A stretch of 64,000 nucleotides of DNA from Candidatus Protoclostridium gallicola (GTDB taxonomy: Bacteria; Bacillota; Clostridia; Christensenellales; Pumilibacteraceae): contig CAJFLE010000001.1 in NCBI GenBank assembly GCA_904387375.1, positions 1 to 64,000 of the forward strand, read 5' to 3'. The position numbers and the translations under genes were made by a program. Under the pieces are notes generated by a model, which was not told the origin of the DNA, searched no databases, and was given only the letters and a program-made list of their open reading frames with translations. Numbering within the stretch: the stretch's first letter is position 1; each line of letters begins with the position of its first letter. This document shows positions 48,371 to 57,942 of this stretch, in pieces.

Positions 48371-51300
48371 ATGATCAAAAAGACGGGCTTATGGCGCGGC
48401 TTGTTATTCGTATTTACGATTTTACTTGCCGTATTCATTGCCGCCGCTCTCGTGATGGAAGCATTCCGTTTCCAGATCGACGATTTCCTCGGGACGAGGA
48501 GTCAGGTCATAGAGACGACAGACGACGGCACGCTTTGGACTGCGTTCACGCCCGATGAGGATGTGCTGAACGATGATGGCACGACGAATACCGATAAACT
48601 TATACAAAAATTTATCGATTTCGGTCGTAAGCAGGCTGCGGGAGGAGCGGTGCTGCTGAAAAACAAGGAGGATGCTTCGGGCAATACGGCCTTGCCGCTT
48701 GCTTCGGGCTCCGACGTGACTTTGCTCGGAATGCGCAGCCACGTAATGCTGCAGGGCGCCGGCTTCGGTATGCCCATCCGCGGGCCGGTAATCACGTTCG
48801 AGGAAGCGCTCAGTGAAAGCCGCACCGACTTCACCAATCCTGACAATAAAGCGTCCTCGGACAGAAACGATTATTCGACGATGTCCGATTTCGATTTCGA
48901 AGGCGCGGGATATCATCTCAATCAGACGATGGTGACGGCATACGACACGCTGCACGGACAGGAGAAATATTCTTCTCTGACGCCGACCGGCCCCAGGCAG
49001 AACGCGAACTTTGATCCTCTCGAACCTTCTCTCGCCGAAGTGACCGAGGCTGCTGGTGGTGAATCTGCCATGACCGCAAGTTTCGGCGAGTACGGCGACG
49101 CGGCAATCGTGGTTGTCGGACGTCCGAGCGGCGAGAGTTCGGACTATCGTCCCGGCGGAGTCGCCAGAGATGATGCGGGCAATTCCACTACCGGAGCGGA
49201 AGAGCCTCTCGAACTGACTACCAACGAGAAGGATATGATAGAACTTGCGAAAGATAATTTCGACAAGGTTATCGTGCTCGTCAATACGACTTCGGCTATG
49301 GAAATAGACGAACTTGCCGAAGACGACGATATCGATTCCATTCTTTGGATAGGGCATCCCGGTAACTACGGTACGCTCGGCGTGGCCGATATACTTACCG
49401 GCAAAGCCAATCCCTCGGGCGGTCTTGCCGATATATACGCGGCAAAAGGCATGTCGCATCCTGCAATGATGAACATGGGCGATTATGCCTATTCGAACGG
49501 CGACCAGATCACGAGAACGATAAGAAGCGGAGGTCAGTCGAAATACGTGGTCGAGCCGGAAGGCATATATGTGGGTTATCGCTATTACGAAACTCGTTAT
49601 AACGACATAATCGAAAATCGCGGCAATGCAGATTCGACAACCGGAGCGGTAGCTTCGTCGGGCAACTGGAATTATACCGATGAAGTGACGTACGGTTTCG
49701 GTTACGGAATGTCGTATACTACTTTCGATTACGAGCTTGTCAAGACGACGCCGGTTATCGACAGAGCAAATCATACCTTCATGATTGATTTCGAAGTCAA
49801 GGTAACCAACACCGGTTCGCGCGACGGCGCGGCGAATATCCAGATTTACGGACAGGCGCCTTATAAGACGGGCGGTCTGGAAAAATCGGCTATTCAGCTG
49901 CTTAATTACGATAAGACCGACGTTATCAAACCGGGAGCGGCTAATGCCGTAACGATGACCGTACGCGTAGACATGCAGAACATAGCAAGCTACGATATGA
50001 ACCACGACAACGGCGACGATACGAAGGGCACATACATACTCGACGAAGGCGATTACTATTTCGCAATAGGCAACGGCGCTCACGACGCACTCAACAACGT
50101 GCTCGCAAAGCAGGGCAGAACCGTTGCAAATACGTCGGGCAAGATGGACTACGATGGCGACGCAGATGTAGTTTACGAGTTATCGTATGATTACAACCGC
50201 GACGGAGATACGGACGACGTGGACGATGATCTGTTTGCCGTGACGAAGGCAAAGACCAGAGTGTCCAATCATCTCGAATACGCCGACTGGAACTATTACG
50301 AGCCGGGCAAAGTGGAGCATTTCTCCAGAAGTGACTGGAGCGGTACCTATCCCGTCGAGTATGCAAATCTTACTGCGCCCGCGTCCATGATGGATCATCT
50401 CAACGGCAAATACTACACCATCAAGACCGACGACGATACGTCGGATATTAAATTCGGCGTGGACAACGGCATGAACTTTGCGGATCTCGCGTTCTTCGAA
50501 TTTGACGATCCCGCATGGAACGATCTGCTCGATCAGATCAGCCTCGAAGACGCAATGGGCATTATCGCATGCTGCGGCAATAACTTCCGCGATATGCCTT
50601 CCATAGGATTTACGACGGCATCGCTGACCGAGAACTCGGGCAACGGCGTCGACCTGCAGCTCTTCCAGTACAGAGTGGACGGCGCTCCCTGGCAGGTGGA
50701 CGAGGACGATAATAATGCGAACTACGAGCTCGAAGTGTTCGGCTGCGGCCCGCTTGTCGCTTCTTCGTTCGATCCCGACCTTCAGCGCGAACTTGGCGAG
50801 ATGGTAGGTTTGCAGGCGGTTATCGTCAGCCTTCCCATACTGTGGGGCCCCGGACTCAATACTCACCGCCATCCTTACAACGGACGCAACGGCGATTACT
50901 ACTCCGAAGATCCCGTGCTTTGCGGCGTCATCGCAATGGAATTCTCCATGGGCGCGCTGGATTACGGTCTTATCGCCGCTCCCAAGCACTTCGCGTTCAA
51001 CGACCAGGAGACCAACCGTAACGGTATCGCTCCGTTCATGACCGAGCAGCGTGCGAGAGAGGTCGAACTCCGCGCCTTCCAGATCGCAGTCGAGGCTACC
51101 AAGTACGACGAGATCGAGGGCAAGGACGTCGGTATGCTCGGACTCATGTGCTCGTTCAGCAAGATAGGCGCCGTAGAGTGCACGGCAAGCCGCGGACTCA
51201 TGACGGATATTCTGCAGAACGAGTGGGGCTTCCACGGCTATGCGGTCACCGATATTTCCGACGACTTCGATATCTATACCGCGGTGGCATATGCCGGCAC

Positions 51301-51625
51301 GACGGGCTACGATGTCCGTGCCGGATATACTCCCAGCGGCTTTGACAGATATCAGAGCATGGCGGACGGAGTAACGCCCAGCCCCGAACTGTATGAGGGT
51401 GACGCCGAGCTGCTTACTTCCATAAAGAGAGCAGCCAAGAACGTGCTGTGGGCGTTCTGCCAGAGTAACCTCATGAACGGATATAACTCCACGTCCCATG
51501 CGGTTTGGAATATGACGTGGTGGAGAGGTCTGTACATCGCCGCGATTATCGTATTCGGCGTGCTTGCTGCCGGATCCCTTGCGATGTATGTAATTTCCGA
51601 AGTAAAGAAAAAGGAGGAAAAATAA
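48371..51625 (+). CDS. Glycoside hydrolase family 3 protein, permuted domain order, TM helix at both ends
   Basis: GH3_C-like region then FnIII-like region then GH3 N barrel (LIAAPKHFAFNDQETNRNG, GFHGYAVTDISDDF). Confidence 0.88.
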   Translation: MIKKTGLWRGLLFVFTILLAVFIAAALVMEAFRFQIDDFLGTRSQVIETTDDGTLWTAFTPDEDVLNDDGTTNTDKLIQKFIDFGRKQAAGGAVLLKNKEDASGNTALPLASGSDVTLLGMRSHVMLQGAGFGMPIRGPVITFEEALSESRTDFTNPDNKASSDRNDYSTMSDFDFEGAGYHLNQTMVTAYDTLHGQEKYSSLTPTGPRQNANFDPLEPSLAEVTEAAGGESAMTASFGEYGDAAIVVVGRPSGESSDYRPGGVARDDAGNSTTGAEEPLELTTNEKDMIELAKDNFDKVIVLVNTTSAMEIDELAEDDDIDSILWIGHPGNYGTLGVADILTGKANPSGGLADIYAAKGMSHPAMMNMGDYAYSNGDQITRTIRSGGQSKYVVEPEGIYVGYRYYETRYNDIIENRGNADSTTGAVASSGNWNYTDEVTYGFGYGMSYTTFDYELVKTTPVIDRANHTFMIDFEVKVTNTGSRDGAANIQIYGQAPYKTGGLEKSAIQLLNYDKTDVIKPGAANAVTMTVRVDMQNIASYDMNHDNGDDTKGTYILDEGDYYFAIGNGAHDALNNVLAKQGRTVANTSGKMDYDGDADVVYELSYDYNRDGDTDDVDDDLFAVTKAKTRVSNHLEYADWNYYEPGKVEHFSRSDWSGTYPVEYANLTAPASMMDHLNGKYYTIKTDDDTSDIKFGVDNGMNFADLAFFEFDDPAWNDLLDQISLEDAMGIIACCGNNFRDMPSIGFTTASLTENSGNGVDLQLFQYRVDGAPWQVDEDDNNANYELEVFGCGPLVASSFDPDLQRELGEMVGLQAVIVSLPILWGPGLNTHRHPYNGRNGDYYSEDPVLCGVIAMEFSMGALDYGLIAAPKHFAFNDQETNRNGIAPFMTEQRAREVELRAFQIAVEATKYDEIEGKDVGMLGLMCSFSKIGAVECTASRGLMTDILQNEWGFHGYAVTDISDDFDIYTAVAYAGTTGYDVRAGYTPSGFDRYQSMADGVTPSPELYEGDAELLTSIKRAAKNVLWAFCQSNLMNGYNSTSHAVWNMTWWRGLYIAAIIVFGVLAAGSLAMYVISEVKKKEEK

Positions 51626-52063
51626 ATGTTGGAATTCCTCAGAAAACAGAGAGTTTCGTTCTATCTCTGCGTAGTTGCCGCGCTGCTTACACTCGTGGGA
51701 CTGATAGTATTCGCGGTCAGCAACGGAGTGGAAAATTATGATATGTCGGGCGCCGCGGGCATCATAGTCGCGCAGGTTGCGGCGATGCTGCTGCTCGGAG
51801 GGGCTGCGTTCGGCATGGCAAAATACGGCGACAAGCCGTGGGTATCCGCATGTATGTTCGTTGCGGTAGCGCTGCTCAGCCTTTCGTTCGCGTTCGCGCT
51901 TGTCAACAGAGTGGATCTTGCTGCGTCGCTGTTCACTTACGACTGGTCCAACGCAACCGGCTGGCAGGCGTTCACGACCGGTATAGCAAGCATGGTCATA
52001 TTCCTCGTTGCCGCAGTGGCCGTGACAGTAGGGGCGTTCTTCAAGCTCGGCCCCAAGGAATAA
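51626..52063 (+). CDS. Hypothetical four-TM membrane protein downstream of GH3
   Basis: Hydrophobic small ORF 1 nt after the GH3 stop, probably same operon. Confidence 0.65.
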   Translation: MLEFLRKQRVSFYLCVVAALLTLVGLIVFAVSNGVENYDMSGAAGIIVAQVAAMLLLGGAAFGMAKYGDKPWVSACMFVAVALLSLSFAFALVNRVDLAASLFTYDWSNATGWQAFTTGIASMVIFLVAAVAVTVGAFFKLGPKE

Positions 52064-52113
52064 AAAGCCGTATGAGTTCCGGCGATTCTTCTCCCATTCG
52101 TCGCCGGAAGCGA

Positions 52114-52146
52114 AAAGCGCCGTCGGATAATATCCGGCGGCGCTTT
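52114..52146. terminator. Bidirectional intrinsic terminator
   Basis: AAAGCGCCGTCGGATA a TATCCGGCGGCGCTTT. Confidence 0.8.
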
Positions 52147-52169
52147 CACTATATAAATTGTATAAATCG

Positions 52170-52574
52170 TCAGTCGTCGTATTCGCAGTCGAGGAACAGG
52201 CAGAATTTGTCCGACGCTTTGCCCGACCCGACGATAAAATATTCGAGTTCGAGTTTCAGCCCCGTCTCGCGTTCCTCTATAAACACGCGTTCGGGTACGA
52301 CGCGCATTTCTATGCTGCCGTACGGCGTGGATATGCCGAAAGGGTGTTCTTTGCCTTCCTGCAGAATGATCGCGTATTCCTCTTCGCCTTCGCGCGAAAC
52401 GGATACTATGCCGTCGGATATTCCGATGGTATACAGCGCGCCGTCCTGCCCGTAGCGCACGTTCCAGCTGTTGCCTATGCGCAGCAGCTTGCCGGGCAGT
52501 ATAAGCACCGGCTCGCTGCCGTCCGGTTCCTTGATTCTTATGGTTACGTTTCTTTCTTCGCTGTTCATATCCAT
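52170..52574 (-). CDS. DUF1934 (YwiB-like) protein
   Basis: Calycin-like small protein, STPYGSIEMRVVPERVFIEERETGLKLELEYFI. Confidence 0.65.
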   Translation of the reverse strand: MDMNSEERNVTIRIKEPDGSEPVLILPGKLLRIGNSWNVRYGQDGALYTIGISDGIVSVSREGEEEYAIILQEGKEHPFGISTPYGSIEMRVVPERVFIEERETGLKLELEYFIVGSGKASDKFCLFLDCEYDD

Positions 52575-52638
52575 TCAATTATACATATACCGCGGGGAGT
52601 TGTCAAGTTCCGCGTCGGGCGGAATTTCGCGCCGCAGT

Positions 52639-52667
52639 ACATAAAAGCGACATTAACCGCCATAATA
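52639..52667 (+). promoter_or_regulatory. Possible sigma-G-type promoter of spoVT
   Basis: ACATA-17-CATAATA, close to the sigma-G consensus gHATR-N17/18-CATWHTA. Confidence 0.4.
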
Positions 52668-52672
52668 ACCGT

Positions 52673-53209
52673 ATGAAAACGAACGGTATCATAAGAAAAG
52701 TTGACGGTCTGGGACGCGTCGTGATCCCGCGCGAATACAGAAAACTGCATCGCATATCCCTCGGCGATCCCATGGAGATTTCCTGCCTGGAAAGCGGGGA
52801 AATAGTGCTCCGTAAAATGGACATGACGCTGTCCCTCGAAGAGCTGTCGGTGGGCGCGCTGCGCGTACTCGCCGAAAATACCGAAGGCACCGTGCTCGTG
52901 TCCAACCTGGAAAAGTGGCTGGGCGGCAACGGAGCGGACAAGGGCATGTTCATAGGCAAAGACCTGCCCGGCGAAATACGCAGCCGCATATCCCGCCGCG
53001 AGGATTATTCGGTGTTCGACGTCACCGAAATAAAGGGGCTGGACGTAAAACCCGGACGCAAGCTCGCCATGGTCTCGGAACCGATTGCCGGCGACAGCGA
53101 CGTTTTCGGCGCGCTGTTCGTGGTGCGCACCGACGCGGTAAGCGAAAAGGACATAGCGCTGATTAAGACCGCCGCCGTGATTCTTGGCAATTCTTTGCAA
53201 AAATTTTAA
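52673..53209 (+). CDS. spoVT: Stage V sporulation protein T (AbrB-like N-terminus, GAF-like C-terminus)
   Basis: MKTNGIIRKVDGLGRVVIPREYRKLHRISLGDPMEI. Confidence 0.92.
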   Translation: MKTNGIIRKVDGLGRVVIPREYRKLHRISLGDPMEISCLESGEIVLRKMDMTLSLEELSVGALRVLAENTEGTVLVSNLEKWLGGNGADKGMFIGKDLPGEIRSRISRREDYSVFDVTEIKGLDVKPGRKLAMVSEPIAGDSDVFGALFVVRTDAVSEKDIALIKTAAVILGNSLQKF

Positions 53210-53228
53210 GCAAATCCGGTTCTATCGC

Positions 53229-53257
53229 TTGCATATCGGTTTGCTTTGTGATATAAT
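53229..53257 (+). promoter_or_regulatory. secG promoter (TTGCAT-17-TATAAT)
   Basis: Consensus hexamers upstream of secG. Confidence 0.7.
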
Positions 53258-53295
53258 ATGAAAGATTTTGCGATAATCACGGAGTTAATCTGAAT

Positions 53296-53601
53296 ATGCT
53301 GTTTAATTTATTTTCGATAGCCCAGGAGGCGGCGAACGTACTGCACGTTCTCCGCACCGTACTGCTCATAACCGAAGCGGTGCTTGCAATCGCGCTTATA
53401 GTAACCATCTTTTTCCAGCCCGCTAACACGACGGGCGTAAGCGCCATAGACAATACCGAAACCTATTACACCAGACACAAGAAGAGATCTACCGAAGGTA
53501 TCATGAAGACGGCGACGACGGTCATAGCAATTATCATGGCAGTCATCGCGGTGGTGTTCTTCATCACTCTCTGCTTCGACAGAAGCGGCGGTATTCTGTA
53601 A
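53296..53601 (+). CDS. secG: Preprotein translocase subunit SecG
   Basis: Two TM segments; position immediately upstream of rnr. Confidence 0.8.
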   Translation: MLFNLFSIAQEAANVLHVLRTVLLITEAVLAIALIVTIFFQPANTTGVSAIDNTETYYTRHKKRSTEGIMKTATTVIAIIMAVIAVVFFITLCFDRSGGIL

Positions 53602-53654
53602 AAATTCAACAGGGCAGCGGCAAGATACAACCGCTGCCTTTTTTGTTTGCGATT

Positions 53655-55616
53655 ATGAAGAAAGATAAAGATAGAAAGAAGAAACGCCGCGCCGGGGATG
53701 CGCGGAAAGAGAAGAAAAGAAAGGGGAAGCCCGAAGGCAAGCTCGTCAGCGGCGTATACCGCGGCACGGGCAAGGGCTTCGCGTTCCTGACGCCGGACGA
53801 CGGCGGGGAGGATATATTCATTCCTCCCAAGGGACTGGGCGGCGCGCTCAACGGCGACCGTGTGACGGCGTACGTGCGCACCGACAAGGAAACGGGCAAG
53901 CGAGAGGCTTCGGTTAAGGAAGTGACCCAGCAGACGACGGTGTATGTCGTGGGCACTTATGCCGAAACCAGGGACGGCCGCCCCGCCATAGTGCCCGACG
54001 ACGGCAAGGTCTGCCGCATATTCATCGTCGAGGACATGGGCGGACTCAAACCCAAGCCCGGATATAAAGTGGTCGGTCAGCCGCTCGAACGCGACGGCGA
54101 CACTCTTTTCGGCACGCTTATAGAAGTGCTGGGCGAGCCTAACGTCATGGGCGTGGACATATTGTCGATCGCTCGCGCTTACGGCCTGAGCGAGGAGTTC
54201 CCGCCCGAAGTGGAGGCCGCCGCCCGCGACTCCGCTTTCGAAGTGAGCGAAGAGGAAAAAGCCGGCCGCGAGGACTTCCGCGGCGACACCGTGGTGACGA
54301 TAGACGGGCTGGACGCCAAGGATCTGGACGACGCGATCTGCGTCAAGCGCAAGGGCAAGGGCTACGAGCTGTACGTGCACATCGCCGATGTGTCGCATTA
54401 CGTGCGCGAAGGCGGCGTCATCGACAAGGAAGCGTTCAAACGCGGCACGAGCGTATACTTCCCGGGCTGCGTGTTCCCCATGCTCCCGCGCGAACTGTCC
54501 AACGGTATATGCTCGCTCAATCCGCAGGTGGACAGGCTCACGCTTTCCTGCATAATGGACATAGACGGCAGGGGAAAGATAACTTCGGCGCGCGTGACCA
54601 AAGGCCTTATAAAGACCAAACGCCGCATGAATTACGATAACGTCGCGGCCATTCTCGAAGGCGACGAGGCCGAACGCGCGGAGAACGCCGACGTGTGCGA
54701 AATGCTGGATACGGCGAAAGAGCTTGCCGTGCTGCTGAACGAACGCAGGACGGCGCGCGGCAGCATAGAGTTCGACCTGCCCGAAGCGAAGATAATACTG
54801 GACGACAAGGGCGTATGCACCGACGTGCAGCTGTACGAGCACAAGATCAGCCACATGGTCGTGGAAGAGTTCATGCTCGCCGCCAACGAATCGATCGCCG
54901 CCATGTTCGACAAAATGAAGGCGCCCTTCGTGTACCGCGTGCATGAAGCGCCTCCGCCCGAAAAGGAGCTCGCTTTCATCGATTATCTCGAAGCGCTGGG
55001 CATAAATTTCTCGGGCGGAACGCCCGCCGATTACGCCGCGCTTATGGAATCGGTCAAGGGCACGCCCAACGAGCGCGCCGTCAGTCGTATAGGTCTGCGC
55101 TCCATGTCCAAAGCCAAGTACATGACCAAGGACGCCGGACACTTCGGCCTCGCACTCAGATATTACTGCCACTTTACGTCGCCCATACGCCGCTATCCCG
55201 ATTTGCAGATCCACCGCATAATCTCGGCATATCTCGCCAAGGGCGGCGCGTATATCAAGCGTTATGCGAAAATCGTGACCGAAGCCGCCTCGCAGAGCTC
55301 GGTGCGCGAGCAGATCGCGCTTGCGGCGGAACGCCGTGCCGACGATATGAAGAAAGCGGAGTATATGAAAACGAAAGTGGGCGAGGAGTTCGACGCGACC
55401 GTATCGTCCGTGACCGAGTGGGGGCTGTTCGTGGAACTGCCCAACTGTATCGAAGGTCTGATCCGCAAGGAAGCGCTGGGCGAAGACGCCGAGTATAACG
55501 AAAAGCTGCATGTCATGAAAGTGGGCGACGCCGTCTGGACTATAGGCGCGTCCGTGCGGGTGAAGTGCGATTCGGTGGAAAACGGCAAGATCAATTTCGT
55601 TCCCGCGGAAAAATAA
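53655..55616 (+). CDS. rnr: Ribonuclease R
   Basis: RNB domain TIDGLDAKDLDDAICV, YCHFTSPIRRYPDLQIHR, C-terminal S1. Confidence 0.96.
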   Translation: MKKDKDRKKKRRAGDARKEKKRKGKPEGKLVSGVYRGTGKGFAFLTPDDGGEDIFIPPKGLGGALNGDRVTAYVRTDKETGKREASVKEVTQQTTVYVVGTYAETRDGRPAIVPDDGKVCRIFIVEDMGGLKPKPGYKVVGQPLERDGDTLFGTLIEVLGEPNVMGVDILSIARAYGLSEEFPPEVEAAARDSAFEVSEEEKAGREDFRGDTVVTIDGLDAKDLDDAICVKRKGKGYELYVHIADVSHYVREGGVIDKEAFKRGTSVYFPGCVFPMLPRELSNGICSLNPQVDRLTLSCIMDIDGRGKITSARVTKGLIKTKRRMNYDNVAAILEGDEAERAENADVCEMLDTAKELAVLLNERRTARGSIEFDLPEAKIILDDKGVCTDVQLYEHKISHMVVEEFMLAANESIAAMFDKMKAPFVYRVHEAPPPEKELAFIDYLEALGINFSGGTPADYAALMESVKGTPNERAVSRIGLRSMSKAKYMTKDAGHFGLALRYYCHFTSPIRRYPDLQIHRIISAYLAKGGAYIKRYAKIVTEAASQSSVREQIALAAERRADDMKKAEYMKTKVGEEFDATVSSVTEWGLFVELPNCIEGLIRKEALGEDAEYNEKLHVMKVGDAVWTIGASVRVKCDSVENGKINFVPAEK

Positions 55617-55649
55617 AACGAACGTTCGTAAAGATTTTCAGGCTTCAGA

Positions 55650-55678
55650 GAGATCCGGCAATCCGGGTCTCTTTTTTC
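55650..55678 (+). terminator. Intrinsic terminator after rnr
   Basis: GAGAtCCGGcaatCCGGgTCTC then T-tract. Confidence 0.75.
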
Positions 55679-55793
55679 GTTACGTTTTAATATTTGTTTG
55701 GAAAAAATGGGAAAAAAATGGTCGTTAGGGGTTGACTTTGGTTAGATTGTATGTTAATATATACATAACGATACCGAGAAAGGAGGGAGAGCC

Positions 55794-56231
55794 GTGTTTC
55801 TGACAGGCAGGAGCAGTCATCAGCTCGACGACAAAGGCAGAATAAGAATACCGGCCAAGTTCAAAGACGCGCTCGGCCCCAATCCTTATATTACCGTCGG
55901 AAAGGATCACTGTCTTTACATTTTCCCCAGAGATACCGCCGAGAAAATACTGACCGGCAGGTTCGAAGGCGTGGACGGCTATTCCGACGATCCGCAGCTC
56001 GACGTCATGCGTAAGATATTCTCTCGCGGCGACTTCGTGGAAGAGGACAAACAGGGCAGAATAACGCTCCCGTCCTATCTGCTGGAATACGGCGGTATCA
56101 CCAAGAATGTCATCAGCATAGGAGTGCGCGACCGCGTGGAGCTTTGGGCGGAGGACGTATGGCAGGCTTACGACAGCTCCATAAACCTCGACGATATTTT
56201 CAAGAGCGTCGGCACGTCCGCGGCAAACTGA
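55794..56231 (+). CDS. mraZ: Transcriptional regulator MraZ (GTG start)
   Basis: SSHQLDDKGRIRIPAKFKDALG, DKQGRITLPSYLLEYGGI. Confidence 0.96.
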   Translation: MFLTGRSSHQLDDKGRIRIPAKFKDALGPNPYITVGKDHCLYIFPRDTAEKILTGRFEGVDGYSDDPQLDVMRKIFSRGDFVEEDKQGRITLPSYLLEYGGITKNVISIGVRDRVELWAEDVWQAYDSSINLDDIFKSVGTSAAN

Positions 56232-56232
56232 T

Positions 56233-57156
56233 ATGTTTTATCACACATCCGTCATGCCGGCGGAAGTGCTCGAAGCGCTCCGCGTAAAAGCCGGCGGCCT
56301 GTACTTCGACGGTACGCTGGGCGGCGGCGGACATTCGCTGGAAATACTCAGGCGCGGCGGCCGCGTGATCGCGACTGACCTCGACGGCGACGCCATAGCA
56401 TACGCCTCGGCGCTGTTCGACGGGGAAGGCTTCGCGGGCAGATACGAACTCATCCGCGGCAACTTCAAAAACTTTTCCGCGTTTATGGACGAACGCGGCG
56501 TCGCGAGCATCGACGGCGCGCTGCTCGATCTCGGCGTTTCTTCGCACCAGTTCGACGAACCGTCGCGCGGATTTTCGTACAGGTTCGACGCACGTCTGGA
56601 CATGCGTATGAACACCGATCAGGAACTTTCCGCATACGACGTTGTCAACGGCTATACCGCGGCGGAGCTGACGAGAATACTGTACGAGTACGGCGAAGAA
56701 CCTTTTGCGAAAAGGATAGCCGCAAATATAGTAAGAGAACGCGAAAAATCGCCCGTGGAAACGACGGGCAGACTGACGGAAATAATAGAGCGGAGCGTGC
56801 CGCACCGCAAGGGCGGACACCCCGCAAAACAGACCTTCCAGGCGCTGCGCATAGAAGTGAACGGCGAGCTGGACGGACTGGGCAGGGCGGTGGAAGACAT
56901 TGCCCGCAGACTGAAAACGGGCGGACGGATATGCGTGCTCACGTTCCATTCTCTGGAAGACCGGATCGTGAAACGCACGCTCCGGACCATGGCGACGGAC
57001 TGTCTGTGCGACAAGTCGCTGCCGGTATGCGTGTGCGGACACAAAGCCGAAGTGAAACTCGTGAAAGTAAACGGAAACGGCAGAGCCGGCGCAGAGGAGC
57101 TGAAACGTAACTCGCGAAGCAGCAGCGCAACTCTCAGAGTTGCGGAAAGAATATAA
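56233..57156 (+). CDS. rsmH: 16S rRNA (cytosine(1402)-N(4))-methyltransferase
   Basis: YHTSVMPAEVLEAL, DGTLGGGGHSLEIL, LTFHSLEDRIVKRTLR. Confidence 0.97.
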   Translation: MFYHTSVMPAEVLEALRVKAGGLYFDGTLGGGGHSLEILRRGGRVIATDLDGDAIAYASALFDGEGFAGRYELIRGNFKNFSAFMDERGVASIDGALLDLGVSSHQFDEPSRGFSYRFDARLDMRMNTDQELSAYDVVNGYTAAELTRILYEYGEEPFAKRIAANIVREREKSPVETTGRLTEIIERSVPHRKGGHPAKQTFQALRIEVNGELDGLGRAVEDIARRLKTGGRICVLTFHSLEDRIVKRTLRTMATDCLCDKSLPVCVCGHKAEVKLVKVNGNGRAGAEELKRNSRSSSATLRVAERI

Positions 57157-57202
57157 CATAATGAACCGCAATTTGTAATATAATTCAAGGCAGGGAAATA
57201 AA

Positions 57203-57937
57203 ATGGTAACGAGCAAAAGACGCATCGAAAGAGATGAGGACAGATACGGCGGCTTCGCTGCAGGCGATACCTATATCGAAGACGCGACGACTGAAAGGGA
57301 ATTCAGCGACGATATACTTCAGATGCGCAGCTATGTTGCCGCGCCGGAGCGCAGGGAAAGGACGGAAACCGTCCGCCCCGCGGAACCGGAAGCTCCCGCT
57401 CCGAAAAAAGCCGAACCCGAGGTCAGACCGGTCGAGAGACCGGCGCGTGCCGAGGAAACGTTCGCAAGACCGGAGCAGCCGCCTGAAAGAAAGAACATAC
57501 GCGATCTCATGCCAAAGATCGTAAGCCGTAAGCGCAGCGCGGAAATCGAGCGTCCCGCCGAAACTCCCGTCGTGCACGAGAAAAAGCTGCCCGCGTCAGC
57601 CAAGAAGGCGCTTATCATATACATGACCGTAGTGCTTGCGGTCGTGATCGGCATAATCGCGACGGGCGTCGCCGTAAGCAGCGTTTCCGCGCAGGTGGCG
57701 GACTTCGAGTCGACAATAGCGCAGCAGGAAGAAACGATCGCAAGCCAGCGCGAGGATCTTGCGGTACTGTCCGACGACGGAGCGATCACCGCTCGTGCCG
57801 AAGAACTCGGCATGGTTGCGATCGAAGAAGACGACATCGGCAGCTACGACAGGCTGGAGATCGGCGGCAATACCGAAGACGAAAGCGGGGTGTTCGACAA
57901 TATCCGCGACTGGTTCAATTCGGTATTCGGAGGCTGA
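57203..57937 (+). CDS. FtsL/DivIC-like septum formation protein with long charged N-terminus
   Basis: Single TM followed by a coiled coil ending LGMVAIEEDDIG; position between rsmH and PBP. Confidence 0.7.
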   Translation: MVTSKRRIERDEDRYGGFAAGDTYIEDATTEREFSDDILQMRSYVAAPERRERTETVRPAEPEAPAPKKAEPEVRPVERPARAEETFARPEQPPERKNIRDLMPKIVSRKRSAEIERPAETPVVHEKKLPASAKKALIIYMTVVLAVVIGIIATGVAVSSVSAQVADFESTIAQQEETIASQREDLAVLSDDGAITARAEELGMVAIEEDDIGSYDRLEIGGNTEDESGVFDNIRDWFNSVFGG

Positions 57938-57942
57938 TCTGA

